Part shown: piece by piece, positions 52,595-61,718 of the stretch
Layout: each line of letters opens with the position of its first letter
How positions within the stretch are numbered: position 1 is the stretch's first letter
Source of the DNA: DASZQY01 sp035548515
Lineage (GTDB): Bacteria > Pseudomonadota > Alphaproteobacteria > Rhizobiales > Kaistiaceae
Assembly: GCA_035548515.1 (NCBI GenBank)
Contig: DASZSW010000006.1
Coordinates: 1 to 64,000 of the forward strand
Length of the DNA: 64,000 bases
Direction: 5' to 3'
Notes under the pieces: model-generated
Seen by the model: the letters and a program-made list of their open reading frames with translations, nothing else
Databases searched by the model: none
Told to the model about the DNA's origin: nothing
Made by a program: the position numbers and the translations under genes

Positions 52595-53353
52595 TCACGC
52601 GGCCTTGCCGGTGAACTCGGCGTAGCCTTTCGCCTCGAGTTCCAGCGCCAGCTCCTTGCCACCGGAGCGCACGATCCTGCCCGCGGAAAGGACGTGGACG
52701 AAGTCGGGCACGATGTAGTTCAGGAGGCGCTGGTAGTGGGTGATGACCACGATGCCGCGCTCCTTCGACTTCAGCGTGTTCACGCCGTCGGCGACGACGC
52801 GGAGCGCATCGATGTCGAGGCCGGAGTCGGTCTCGTCCATGACGCACAGCGCCGGGTCGAGCAGCGCCATCTGCATGATCTCGTTGCGCTTTTTCTCACC
52901 ACCCGAGAAACCAACGTTGAGCGGGCGGCGGAGCATCTCGTCGGTGACGTTGAGGCGGGCCGAGACGTCGCGGACCTTGCGCATGAAGTCGGGCGTCGAC
53001 AGTTCGCCGAGGCCCTGCTTCTTGCGCTGCGCGTTCAGGGCCGCTTTGAGGAACGTCATGGTCGCCACGCCCGGAATCTCGATCGGATACTGGAACGCGA
53101 GGAACACGCCCTTCGCCGCGCGCTCGTCGATGTCCATGGCCAGCAGGTCCTCGCCCTTGAACAAGATCGAGCCGCCGGTGACCTCGTAGGTGTCGCGGCC
53201 AGCGAGGACGTAGGCGAGCGTCGACTTGCCAGAGCCGTTCGGGCCCATGATGGCGTGCGTCTCGCCCTCGTTCACGGTGAGGTCGATGCCTTTGAGGATC
53301 TCGCGATCCTCGATCGAGACGTGCAGGTCGCGGATTTCGAGCAATGCGGTCAT
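52595..53353 (-). CDS. sufC: Fe-S assembly ATPase SufC
   Basis: 252 residues. Walker A GPNGSGKSTLAYVLAG, signature FSGGEKKRNEIMQMALLDP, Walker B LCVMDETDSGLDIDALRVV, all intact. SufC is an ABC-type ATPase that drives changes in SufBD. Its ATG overlaps the stop of the unknown 267-residue gene upstream (ATGA). Confidence 0.97.
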   Translation of the reverse strand: MTALLEIRDLHVSIEDREILKGIDLTVNEGETHAIMGPNGSGKSTLAYVLAGRDTYEVTGGSILFKGEDLLAMDIDERAAKGVFLAFQYPIEIPGVATMTFLKAALNAQRKKQGLGELSTPDFMRKVRDVSARLNVTDEMLRRPLNVGFSGGEKKRNEIMQMALLDPALCVMDETDSGLDIDALRVVADGVNTLKSKERGIVVITHYQRLLNYIVPDFVHVLSAGRIVRSGGKELALELEAKGYAEFTGKAA

Positions 53354-54153
53354 GAGGCTTGTCCAGCAGGAGACGGGCGTGAAGTTTGTGGAACTGCGGG
53401 CTTGGGCTGTGTCCTTTCGAACCAGCCCGGTTGGATCGCGATATCGTTGACAACGCGGGCGAGATAGGACGCCACGCGTCTCAACTGCGAACGCGGCGTG
53501 CCGTCCGGCTCCGGTCCGTGTTGAAGAATACCGAGCATCCTGGCCAACCGGTCGTCATCATAGCTCGCCCACAGCGCGCCTTCGGTGCCTGGCGGATCCC
53601 GATAGTCGGCCACCCTCGGATACAGTTGCACCACCGCTTTGCCCTGGTGGCGAACAAAGATACGGGTGGACTCGCTTGGCGGAAGTCTCGGATGCTGCAA
53701 GTTGCCGACGTCCACGCTCAGATCTTTGCCGGCAGCTCCGATCTGACCGATGAACCGGTTCAGGATGGCGATGACGTGATTTTGCAGCCGCGGGCCGTCG
53801 CGCTGCTGGCTCGCCTCCCTCAGCGCATCGATGCGCAATTGCCTTTCGCGGTAAGGGGCGGCCGCAGCTTCACGCTCGGCCAGAAAGGCGGGAGCCCGCC
53901 GGAGATTATTCTCGAGCGCATCGAGGAATCGACCCGGCGGGTCATTCCGGTACTGAATCTCCCGGGGTAGCGGCTGGAGATAAATCTTCCAGAGCCGATA
54001 CAGGAACATCACGGTGCGCGGCGCATACCGCCACATAGGCAGCAGCCACGCCTCGACGCCTTGCCACTTCCGCCGTTCCGGCATCGTGGGCGGGCGGATG
54101 TAACCGGGGAACCACTTACGGACCTGCGTGGAGAGCCAGCGCGGCAGCCTCAT
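53350..54153 (-). CDS. Unknown protein encoded within the suf operon (267 aa)
   Basis: 267 residues from the ATG at 54153, which overlaps the stop of the previous gene (ATGA); a GTG at 54165 would add four residues. I do not recognise a family. The N-terminus is rich in Arg, Trp and Pro (RLPRWLSTQVRKWFPGYIRP, then LLPMWRYAPRTVMFLYRLWK) and may touch the membrane. The middle is helical (LDALENNLRRAPAFLAEREA, RLQNHVIAILNRFIGQIG), and a possible strand-rich segment is IFVRHQGKAVVQLYPRVADY. Its end overlaps the sufC start, so it is co-translated with sufC. Confidence 0.82.
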   Translation of the reverse strand: MRLPRWLSTQVRKWFPGYIRPPTMPERRKWQGVEAWLLPMWRYAPRTVMFLYRLWKIYLQPLPREIQYRNDPPGRFLDALENNLRRAPAFLAEREAAAAPYRERQLRIDALREASQQRDGPRLQNHVIAILNRFIGQIGAAGKDLSVDVGNLQHPRLPPSESTRIFVRHQGKAVVQLYPRVADYRDPPGTEGALWASYDDDRLARMLGILQHGPEPDGTPRSQLRRVASYLARVVNDIAIQPGWFERTQPKPAVPQTSRPSPAGQAS

Positions 54154-54719
54154 TGGATTATCCACCGCTCGCTGCTCTCGATCATAGTGCCGAAATCGAC
54201 GGCAGGATTTTGCTGCAGACCGGCCAGCCGCAGCGCAACGAACGCGCCCAGAAGATCGACCGTCGGCAACAGGCCTCCTGCTTTCGGGATCTGCGACAGC
54301 CTCCGCGCGCCTTCCAATGTGACGCTGTCGCCGCGGACGGAATAGTCGCCGGAAGGCGGCGTGTTCCCGCGCTCCTTCAAGCCGAACTCGCCCAGCCCGT
54401 CGTCAACCGTTACATACGCGCAGACCGTTCCGTCGACCCGCAAGGCGACCGATGCTCGCCGGCGCTCGACCTCGAGCCGGGCAAGCTTGTCGCCGCCGGC
54501 CATCGTCTTCGCCTGGCCGAGGACGGCGTGAAGCGCGTCGAGATTGCGATTGCGCAGAGCAACGCCGTCGGCGATCCGCTGCCTGATTTCGGCGGCCACC
54601 GTCGGCGCCTGGTCGGCGAATTTGGTGACAATGCCAACCATGGCCTCGGCGATCTCGGCGATTTCCTTCTCGCCGAATTCTTCCTGGAGCATGCCGATCG
54701 GGCGAACGTATGCGCTCAT
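54150..54719 (-). CDS. Unknown protein encoded within the suf operon (189 aa)
   Basis: 189 residues from the ATG at 54719 (ATGA overlap with the previous gene). No family was recognised. The first half is helical (EFGEKEIAEIAEAMVGIVTK, IRQRIADGVALRNRNLDALH), the second is strand-rich (RRASVALRVDGTVCAYVTVD, YSVRGDSVTLEGARRLSQIP). No signal peptide or clear membrane segment. It shows no metal-ligand cluster; a single Cys lies in VCAYV. Confidence 0.82.
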   Translation of the reverse strand: MSAYVRPIGMLQEEFGEKEIAEIAEAMVGIVTKFADQAPTVAAEIRQRIADGVALRNRNLDALHAVLGQAKTMAGGDKLARLEVERRRASVALRVDGTVCAYVTVDDGLGEFGLKERGNTPPSGDYSVRGDSVTLEGARRLSQIPKAGGLLPTVDLLGAFVALRLAGLQQNPAVDFGTMIESSERWIIQ

Positions 54720-54982
54720 CGCCGCTGTTCCTCGCCCCACCGCCAGCGCCATTCGCCGTCGGTGGTGCGTGCGCTGATGATCCAGAGGACGGCAATGACG
54801 ATGGCTTCGACCATGAAGAAGCCCACGAAGTTCCAGGCACTGAGTTCAGCATCTGCGTGGCCGAGGAATAGCCAGCCGACAAACACCACGACGGCGATGA
54901 AGCCGAAGGTCAGGGCCCAGCCCTGCCAGGCGACAGGCGTGGCGCCATAGCCGTAGCGCCGCGGCTTGAACCAGGCGGCCAT
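54716..54982 (-). CDS. Small membrane protein encoded within the suf operon (88 aa)
   Basis: 88 residues from the ATG at 54982, overlapping the cupin stop by one base (TAATG). Two membrane segments, GWALTFGFIAVVVFVGWLF and FVGFFMVEAIVIAVLWIIS, with charged ends (WFKPRRYGYG and RWRWGEEQRR). It resembles nothing I can name. It overlaps the 189-residue gene by ATGA. Confidence 0.8.
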   Translation of the reverse strand: MAAWFKPRRYGYGATPVAWQGWALTFGFIAVVVFVGWLFLGHADAELSAWNFVGFFMVEAIVIAVLWIISARTTDGEWRWRWGEEQRR

Positions 54983-55485
54983 TACTTCTCGCCTTCCCAA
55001 TAGTCGAGGCTGTCGCCGGGCCGGGTGATGTGGCGGATGCCGCCCTTGCCGGTCGCCCAATCGTAGCGCGAGGTGACCGCGAACTTGCCGCTGTCGGGAT
55101 ACTCGACCACCTGACTTTCGCCGACGGCGGCAGAGATGCCGAGATACTTCAGCGTCGTCGTTCCGGTATTGATGATCTGGTGCGCCGTTTCCTGACCGCC
55201 GAAAGGGGCGGCCAGCACGTCGCCCGCCTTCACCTCATAGCGTTCGTTGCCGTAGCGGTACGTCCCCGTACCTTCCATAATGACGAACAGCTCGTGGATG
55301 CCGTGGTGATTGTGAAAGGGGAACGCCTTCTTGCCGGGCTCCACGACATGGAGCATCGCGCCGATACCGGTGGAGCCGATCGCGCGGCCGAAACTACCGA
55401 CCTTGGACTGGAACTCCTTGCCGTTGCCGCCCTCGCGCAGCGGCACGTCCGCGAGATTGATGACTGGCTTCGGTGCTTCGCTCAT
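54982..55485 (-). CDS. Cupin-domain protein encoded within the suf operon
   Basis: 167 residues. Cytosolic single cupin: KAFPFHNHHGIHELFVIMEG holds metal-ligand candidates (His-x-His-His, Glu), then GTYRYGNERYEVKAGDVLAA and GGQETAHQIINTGTTTLKYL with the final His. The N-terminus PKPVINLADVPLREGGNGKE is typical of a broad cupin family with sugar or small-molecule roles. It overlaps genes on both sides (ATGA and TAATG). Confidence 0.9.
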   Translation of the reverse strand: MSEAPKPVINLADVPLREGGNGKEFQSKVGSFGRAIGSTGIGAMLHVVEPGKKAFPFHNHHGIHELFVIMEGTGTYRYGNERYEVKAGDVLAAPFGGQETAHQIINTGTTTLKYLGISAAVGESQVVEYPDSGKFAVTSRYDWATGKGGIRHITRPGDSLDYWEGEK

Positions 55486-55774
55486 GTCGTTCTGCCTCGG
55501 CGCAGCGCCCGGTAGTCCGCAACGGTGCGCGAGGTGTCGCCCTTCGCCACGGACGCCCAGAGGAATCCGCCCCCACCGGCCAGCGCAAACAGGGCGAAAG
55601 TGATGACCGCGGCTGCGACGTGATCGGCGAACATCAACGCCGCGAATAGTAGCGCGCCGACCAGCATGGCGGTGACAAAGCCGGCCACGACCAGCCAGCC
55701 CTCGCGACTGACGGGCGACATGCGCGCACCGCCCCGGCCGCGGCTCGGTAGGCGGGCGAACCAGTACTGGGTGC

Positions 55775-55778
<4 letters not shown>
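55482..55778 (-). CDS. Small membrane protein directly after sufB (98 aa)
   Basis: 98 residues from the GTG at 55778, overlapping the sufB stop (GTGA at 55775-55778). Two membrane segments, GWLVVAGFVTAMLVGALLFA and AAAVITFALFALAGGGGFLW. The tail ends in basic residues (RTVADYRALRRGRTT). The start from the longer frame is unlikely because it runs within sufB. No family is known to me. Confidence 0.8.
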
Positions 55779-57244
<1,466 letters not shown>

Positions 57245-57320
57245 CCTTCTCTCCATCCACTGCGGTTTCAAGGACCGCGGGTCGAGGTCTTCCGGGTCGC
57301 AATGCTTGGCGAAAACCGGG

Positions 57321-58478
57321 CTAGGCCGCCTGAATCTCGCCGGGCGCGACGTGGCTTAGCACGGCGCGCCATGCTGTTGCGAACAAATCTAAATCGGCCT
57401 CCGTCGAGGCCCACCCTAAGCTAATGCGAATGGCGTATTTTGCCAGGGCTGGCGGAACTTTCATGGCTGCCAGGACGTGACTGGGGGACACTTTTCCGGA
57501 TGAACAGGCCGAACCCGATGACACCGCCACGCCGGCGAGGTCGAGGGCGATCAGCAGGGTTTCGGCCGCAAGGCCAGGAATCGCGAAGCACAGGGTGTTG
57601 GACAAGCGAGGCGCGCCCTCGCTGAACACGACCGCCTTGGGGCCGATGATCTCCGCCAGGCGCTCGCGCCAGGCTGCCAGCCGTGCCGCGTCCACAACGC
57701 CGGCAGCAGATGCACGAGCGGCGGCGCCGAAGCCGGCGATGGCGGCCACGTTCTCCGTCCCCGCGCGATGCCGCTTCTCCTGCCCGCCGCCCGTGAGCAG
57801 CGAAGCGAACGTCCAGTCGTCACTGGCGCGTACGATGGCGCCGGCACCCTGCGGGCCACCGATCTTGTGCGCCGACAGCGTCAGCACATCGACGTCCAGC
57901 TTGGCGATGTCGATCGGGATGCGCCCAGCGGCCTGCACGGCGTCGGTGTGGACAACCGCGCCATGGGCATGAGCCGTCGCGGCGATCTCCGCCACCGGCT
58001 GGATCGCCCCGGTCTCGTTATTGGCCAGCATCAGCGAGACAAGTGCGCACTGGCCCTGCCGCTCGGCTTCGGCAAGCATCGTCTCCAACGTGCCCATATC
58101 GACAACGCCATCAGTGTCGACCGGGATCGCGCGAACGGCGTCGGAAGCAAAACGGCCTCCTGCGGTGACCGAGGGATGCTCGGTTGCGCCGTGAAATAGA
58201 AGATCGAAGCGATGCGGCTTGCCGGCAAAGGTCCAGTCAGGCGTCAGCACCGTATCGTTGGCTTCCGTACCACCGCTGGTGAAGGTCACCGCCTTCCCCT
58301 CGGCGCCCACAAGAGCAGCCACCTCGGCCCGTGCCGCCTCCACGATCTTGCGGGCCGCCCTGCCCTCACCGTGCACGGATGAGGCGTTCCCGGTCGCGTC
58401 GAGCGCTGCCATCATCGCGGCGCGCGCTTCCGGACGCAGTGGGGCCGTCGCGTTGTAATCGAGGTATGCGCGCGTCAT
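57321..58478 (-). CDS. Group I cysteine desulfurase (IscS/NifS-like)
   Basis: 385 residues. PLP lysine in VLTLSAHKIGGPQGAGAIV and catalytic Cys in VAVSSGSACSSGKVSPSHV, with VYLDYNAT-type N-terminus (AYLDYNATAPLRPEARAAM). This group I enzyme lies upstream of sufB, so the operon encodes two cysteine desulfurases (SufS at 49863 is group II). It overlaps the upstream PaiB-like gene by ATGA. Confidence 0.96.
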   Translation of the reverse strand: MTRAYLDYNATAPLRPEARAAMMAALDATGNASSVHGEGRAARKIVEAARAEVAALVGAEGKAVTFTSGGTEANDTVLTPDWTFAGKPHRFDLLFHGATEHPSVTAGGRFASDAVRAIPVDTDGVVDMGTLETMLAEAERQGQCALVSLMLANNETGAIQPVAEIAATAHAHGAVVHTDAVQAAGRIPIDIAKLDVDVLTLSAHKIGGPQGAGAIVRASDDWTFASLLTGGGQEKRHRAGTENVAAIAGFGAAARASAAGVVDAARLAAWRERLAEIIGPKAVVFSEGAPRLSNTLCFAIPGLAAETLLIALDLAGVAVSSGSACSSGKVSPSHVLAAMKVPPALAKYAIRISLGWASTEADLDLFATAWRAVLSHVAPGEIQAA

Positions 58479-59110
58479 GAGCCGGCCTTGCGACGCGCCG
58501 CTACAAGATCGGCCATCGCCAGTTCGGTTTCACCGCCGATTCCGGTCAGCCCTGCCACGACGCCCGTCTGATCGGCCGCGGACCGGTTCTGGCTCACCTT
58601 CCACTTGCCGTCGATGTGGGTGATCGCGATCTCGATGCCGACGATGCCCTTGATCTGCCCCTCGATGAAGGCTTCCGGCGCATCGCCGACGTGCCACTGG
58701 TGTTCGCGGCCGCCTTCCTGCGCGCGCGTCAGCGCCTCGATCTGCGCGCGCAGCCAGTCGCGATCCTCGATGGCGCGCATCTTTCCGCGCACCTGGACGA
58801 CCGCATAGTTCCATGTCGGCACGACGCGGCCGGTCTCGGCCTTGGTCGCGTACCAGGACGGGGTGATGTACGCCTCCGCGCCCTGGAAGACGACGAGCGC
58901 CTCGATCTCGGGGTCGAAGTCCTGCCACTGCGCATTCGGCCGCGCGACGTGGCCCTGGAGCAACCCGCCGGCCGCATCGAACACGAACGGGATATGGTTC
59001 GCCTGGAGGCCCGACGCCCCCGTCGTGACCAGAAGGCCCAAGGGATGCGCCCGGATCAGCGCATGCTGGACGGCCGGGTCGTCTTCCCGGAAGTGCGTCG
59101 GCTGGTACAT
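58475..59110 (-). CDS. PaiB-like FMN-binding protein
   Basis: 211 residues. The PaiB family signature is clear: YQPTHFREDDPAVQHALIRA, LVTTGASGLQANHIPFVFDA, EALVVFQGAEAYITPSWYAT, VVPTWNYAVVQVRGKMRAI. PaiB-type proteins have an FMN-binding split barrel and were first named as transcriptional repressors of sporulation genes. It overlaps the cysteine desulfurase gene by four bases, so it could be the first gene of the suf transcript. It is divergent from the PNPOx-like gene. Confidence 0.93.
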   Translation of the reverse strand: MYQPTHFREDDPAVQHALIRAHPLGLLVTTGASGLQANHIPFVFDAAGGLLQGHVARPNAQWQDFDPEIEALVVFQGAEAYITPSWYATKAETGRVVPTWNYAVVQVRGKMRAIEDRDWLRAQIEALTRAQEGGREHQWHVGDAPEAFIEGQIKGIVGIEIAITHIDGKWKVSQNRSAADQTGVVAGLTGIGGETELAMADLVAARRKAGS

Positions 59111-59196
59111 GGCGCGAATATCTAGGCCAAACCGCGATTTCTTGGAACCGTCCGGCTGCCGCGTTGGTTTCGCGTTCGCAACAACGGAGAAAAACC

Positions 59197-59673
59197 ATGG
59201 CCGACGAACCGCACCACCGCGTCTGGGAGATGATGGAGAAATTCACCATCGCCATGCTGATCACCCATCCCGAAGGCCAGGTCCGCGCCCGCCCCATGGG
59301 CGTCACGGTGAAGAAGGATCAGGATGCGATCTATTTCCTCACCAACGTGGACAGCACCAAAGCCGGCGACGTCGCGGCGAACCCGGAGGTCACGGTCCTC
59401 TTCGCCGACACGAGCGGACAGAAGTACGTGTCGCTGAACGGCCGCGCCGAGGTTCAGAACGACCGGCCCAAGATCCGCGAATTGTGGACGCCCTTCGCCA
59501 AGGCCTGGTGGGACGGGCCGGACGATCCCGAAATCCGCGTCGTTCGCGTCACCCCGCAATCCGCCGAGTTCTGGGACAGCGCCGGCAAGATCGCCGCCTA
59601 CGCCGCAATGCTGACGGCAGCCGTGACCGGGGCGAAGCCGAAGGTCGGCGACAACAAGACCGTCTCGTTATGA
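59197..59673 (+). CDS. Pyridoxamine-5'-phosphate-oxidase-like protein (general stress protein 26 type)
   Basis: 158 residues from the ATG at 59197 (RBS GGAGAAA). The split-barrel FMN fold is seen in GQVRARPMGVTVKKDQDAI, IYFLTNVDSTKAGDVAANPE and VSLNGRAEVQNDRPKIRELW. Members bind FMN or F420 and are implicated in stress. The stop overlaps the DUF305 start by ATGA. Confidence 0.92.
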   Translation: MADEPHHRVWEMMEKFTIAMLITHPEGQVRARPMGVTVKKDQDAIYFLTNVDSTKAGDVAANPEVTVLFADTSGQKYVSLNGRAEVQNDRPKIRELWTPFAKAWWDGPDDPEIRVVRVTPQSAEFWDSAGKIAAYAAMLTAAVTGAKPKVGDNKTVSL

Positions 59674-60164
59674 CAGGAATGAGCTACGCGCGTTTCGTGG
59701 CGATGGTGGCAACGTCCACCGTCGTCATGTTCGTGCTGATGTACTTCAACACCTTTGCCCTCGATCACGTGTGGTTCAGCCAGACCCGGTTCTGGATGGC
59801 CTTGGTGATGGGTGCCGTGATGGCGGTCATCATGCTGGCCTTCATGTGGTCGATGTATCCGAATCGAAACACCAACATCGCCATCGTGGGCATCAGCGTT
59901 GCCGTCTTTGCAGTTTCGCTTTGGCTGGTGCGCAGCCAGGTGACGGTTGACGACGTCTCTTACATGAAGGCGATGATCCCGCATCATTCGATCGCCATCA
60001 TGACCAGCGAGCGGGCGACCATCCGCGATCCACGGGTCCGGAAGCTCGCCGATGGCATCCTTGAGGCCCAGGTGCGCGAGATAGCGCAGATGGAGGAACT
60101 CATTCGGGATATCCAGGCACATCCGATCCCGCTCTCGGCTGTGGCGCTGCCACCTTCTCAATAG
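59670..60164 (+). CDS. DUF305 membrane protein
   Basis: 164 residues from the ATG at 59670 (ATGA overlap). Three N-terminal membrane segments (MVATSTVVMFVLMYFNTFAL, FWMALVMGAVMAVIMLAFMW, TNIAIVGISVAVFAVSLWLV) precede a DUF305 helical bundle: SYMKAMIPHHSIAIMTSERA and EAQVREIAQMEELIRDI. The His-His pair is conserved and may bind metal. Such proteins are often linked to copper or heavy-metal loci, but no such neighbours are seen here. Confidence 0.92.
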   Translation: MTGMSYARFVAMVATSTVVMFVLMYFNTFALDHVWFSQTRFWMALVMGAVMAVIMLAFMWSMYPNRNTNIAIVGISVAVFAVSLWLVRSQVTVDDVSYMKAMIPHHSIAIMTSERATIRDPRVRKLADGILEAQVREIAQMEELIRDIQAHPIPLSAVALPPSQ

Positions 60165-60287
60165 GGCAGTTTTCAAGCGTCCCCGGGTACCGGTTATGCT
60201 TGAATTCGACCCCCTCGGTTGTGATATGAGGGCCGCGGATTGACGCGGGACCCCCGCTGCCGCTACCCCCGACATACTCGAGGCCCC

Positions 60288-60944
60288 ATGCCCGAAATCA
60301 TCTTTACCGGTCCCGCCGGACGCCTCGAAGGCCGCTTCCAGCCCGCCAAGAAGAAGAACGGCCCAATCGCGATCATCCTTCATCCGCACCCGCAGTTCGG
60401 GGGGACGATGAACAACCAGATCGTCTACCAGCTGTTCTACATGTTCGCGAAGCGCGGCTTCGCGGTGCTCCGATTCAACTTCCGCGGAGTCGGCCGCAGC
60501 CAGGGCGAGTTCGACCATGGTTCCGGCGAGCTGTCCGATGCCGCTGCTGCGCTCGACTGGGTGCAGTCGGTGCACCCTGATGCGCGCTCTTGCTGGGTGG
60601 CCGGATTCTCGTTTGGCGCCTGGATCGGCATGCAGCTTCTCATGCGCCGCCCCGAGATCGAAGGCTTCATCTCGATCGCGCCGCCCGCGAACCTCCATGA
60701 CTTCACCTTCCTCGCCCCCTGCCCCTCCTCCGGGCTCATCATCCACGGCGACCAGGATAAAGTTGTGCCGCAGAAGGATGTGCAGGCGCTGGTCGACAAG
60801 CTGAAGACGCAGAAGGGCATCAAGATCGACCAGCAGATCGTGAAGGGTGCCAACCACTTCTTCGAGAACAATGTCGACGAGTTGCTCGAGGATTGCGCGG
60901 CTTACGTCGATCGGCGGCTGGCGATGGACGTGACGGCGGCTTAA
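60288..60944 (+). CDS. Alpha/beta hydrolase
   Basis: 218 residues from the ATG at 60288. The catalytic triad is visible: Ser in VAGFSFGAWIGMQL, Asp in IIHGDQDKVVPQKD, His in KGANHFFENNVDELL. N-terminal GPAGRLEGRFQPAKKKNGPI and HPHPQFGGTMNNQIVYQLF are typical of the COG2945-like group. Substrate unknown. Confidence 0.92.
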   Translation: MPEIIFTGPAGRLEGRFQPAKKKNGPIAIILHPHPQFGGTMNNQIVYQLFYMFAKRGFAVLRFNFRGVGRSQGEFDHGSGELSDAAAALDWVQSVHPDARSCWVAGFSFGAWIGMQLLMRRPEIEGFISIAPPANLHDFTFLAPCPSSGLIIHGDQDKVVPQKDVQALVDKLKTQKGIKIDQQIVKGANHFFENNVDELLEDCAAYVDRRLAMDVTAA

Positions 60945-60992
60945 CGACGCCTCCCCCTTATCGCCGCTTTAGCGGAGATGAGCGGTGACAAA

Positions 60993-61006
60993 TTGATCCA
61001 GGTCAA
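60993..61006 (+). promoter_or_regulatory. Fnr/FixK-type binding site
   Basis: TTGATCCAGGTCAA matches the TTGAT-N4-(A/G)TCAA consensus of FixK/Fnr/NnrR regulators. Its centre is about 65 bp upstream of the ATG of the gene at 61065, a plausible position for activation. Inferred from sequence alone. Confidence 0.6.
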
Positions 61007-61064
61007 AGGCCCTCGCCGCTGGACGAAATAGTCCTCGCGAAATTCCTTTCGCGAGGGGACAACG

Positions 61065-61718
61065 ATGACCAATCGGTTCGGCTTCTGGGCGGCGATGGCG
61101 GCAGTCGTCACCAGCGTGGCATATGGCGTCCCGCAGCTTCTGCAGGTCGCGGGCGTTCTGCCAGACCCGTGGGATCGCATCTTCATCTTCGCACCGTCAC
61201 TGGCGCTGGCGCCGTCATTCGTACTGACGATGGCTGCAGTGCATGTCGCCGCGTCGGCGCCGTGGAAGGCATTCAGTCTCGGCGCTCTCGGGGTCTCAGT
61301 GATGTACGCGACCCTGGTGAGCATCGTGTACGTCACCCAGCTCAGCGTCGTCATCCCGCACGATATCCGCGGCGAAGGCGCGGCGGTGGCGTTTCTCGCC
61401 TGCTGCGGTCAGGGGCAATTCCTGACCGGGGTCGATCTGTTGGGCTACACGCTGATGAGTATTGCGACGTTGCTCGCCGCGCCGGTGTTCAGCGGTCGCG
61501 CAGTCCGGTGGTGGATGGCCGGCAATGGTATCCTTGCTCCCTTTCTGATCGCGCAACTAGCGTGGCCGTCGCTCATCTATGCAGGCGCGTTGTGGCTGAT
61601 CAGCTTTCCGGTGGCGATGGCGCTCGTCGCCATCAGGTTCACGCGGGAGCCGGCAGCAACGGTGGAAGTGCGTGGTCGCAATTTCGACGCGCGGCTGACG
61701 CTCGACTCGACCGGCTAG
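61065..61718 (+). CDS. Six- or seven-segment integral membrane protein of unknown function
   Basis: 217 residues; GAGGGGACAACG precedes the ATG. Membrane segments include FWAAMAAVVTSVAYGVP, FIFAPSLALAPSFVLTMAAV, VSVMYATLVSIVYVTQLSVV, GYTLMSIATLLAAPVF, ILAPFLIAQLAWPSLIYAGA and LISFPVAMALVAIRF. No family recognised with certainty. An Fnr/FixK-type box lies upstream, which suggests oxygen-responsive or NO-responsive expression. The stop overlaps the convergent antiporter gene by four bases. Confidence 0.85.
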   Translation: MTNRFGFWAAMAAVVTSVAYGVPQLLQVAGVLPDPWDRIFIFAPSLALAPSFVLTMAAVHVAASAPWKAFSLGALGVSVMYATLVSIVYVTQLSVVIPHDIRGEGAAVAFLACCGQGQFLTGVDLLGYTLMSIATLLAAPVFSGRAVRWWMAGNGILAPFLIAQLAWPSLIYAGALWLISFPVAMALVAIRFTREPAATVEVRGRNFDARLTLDSTG

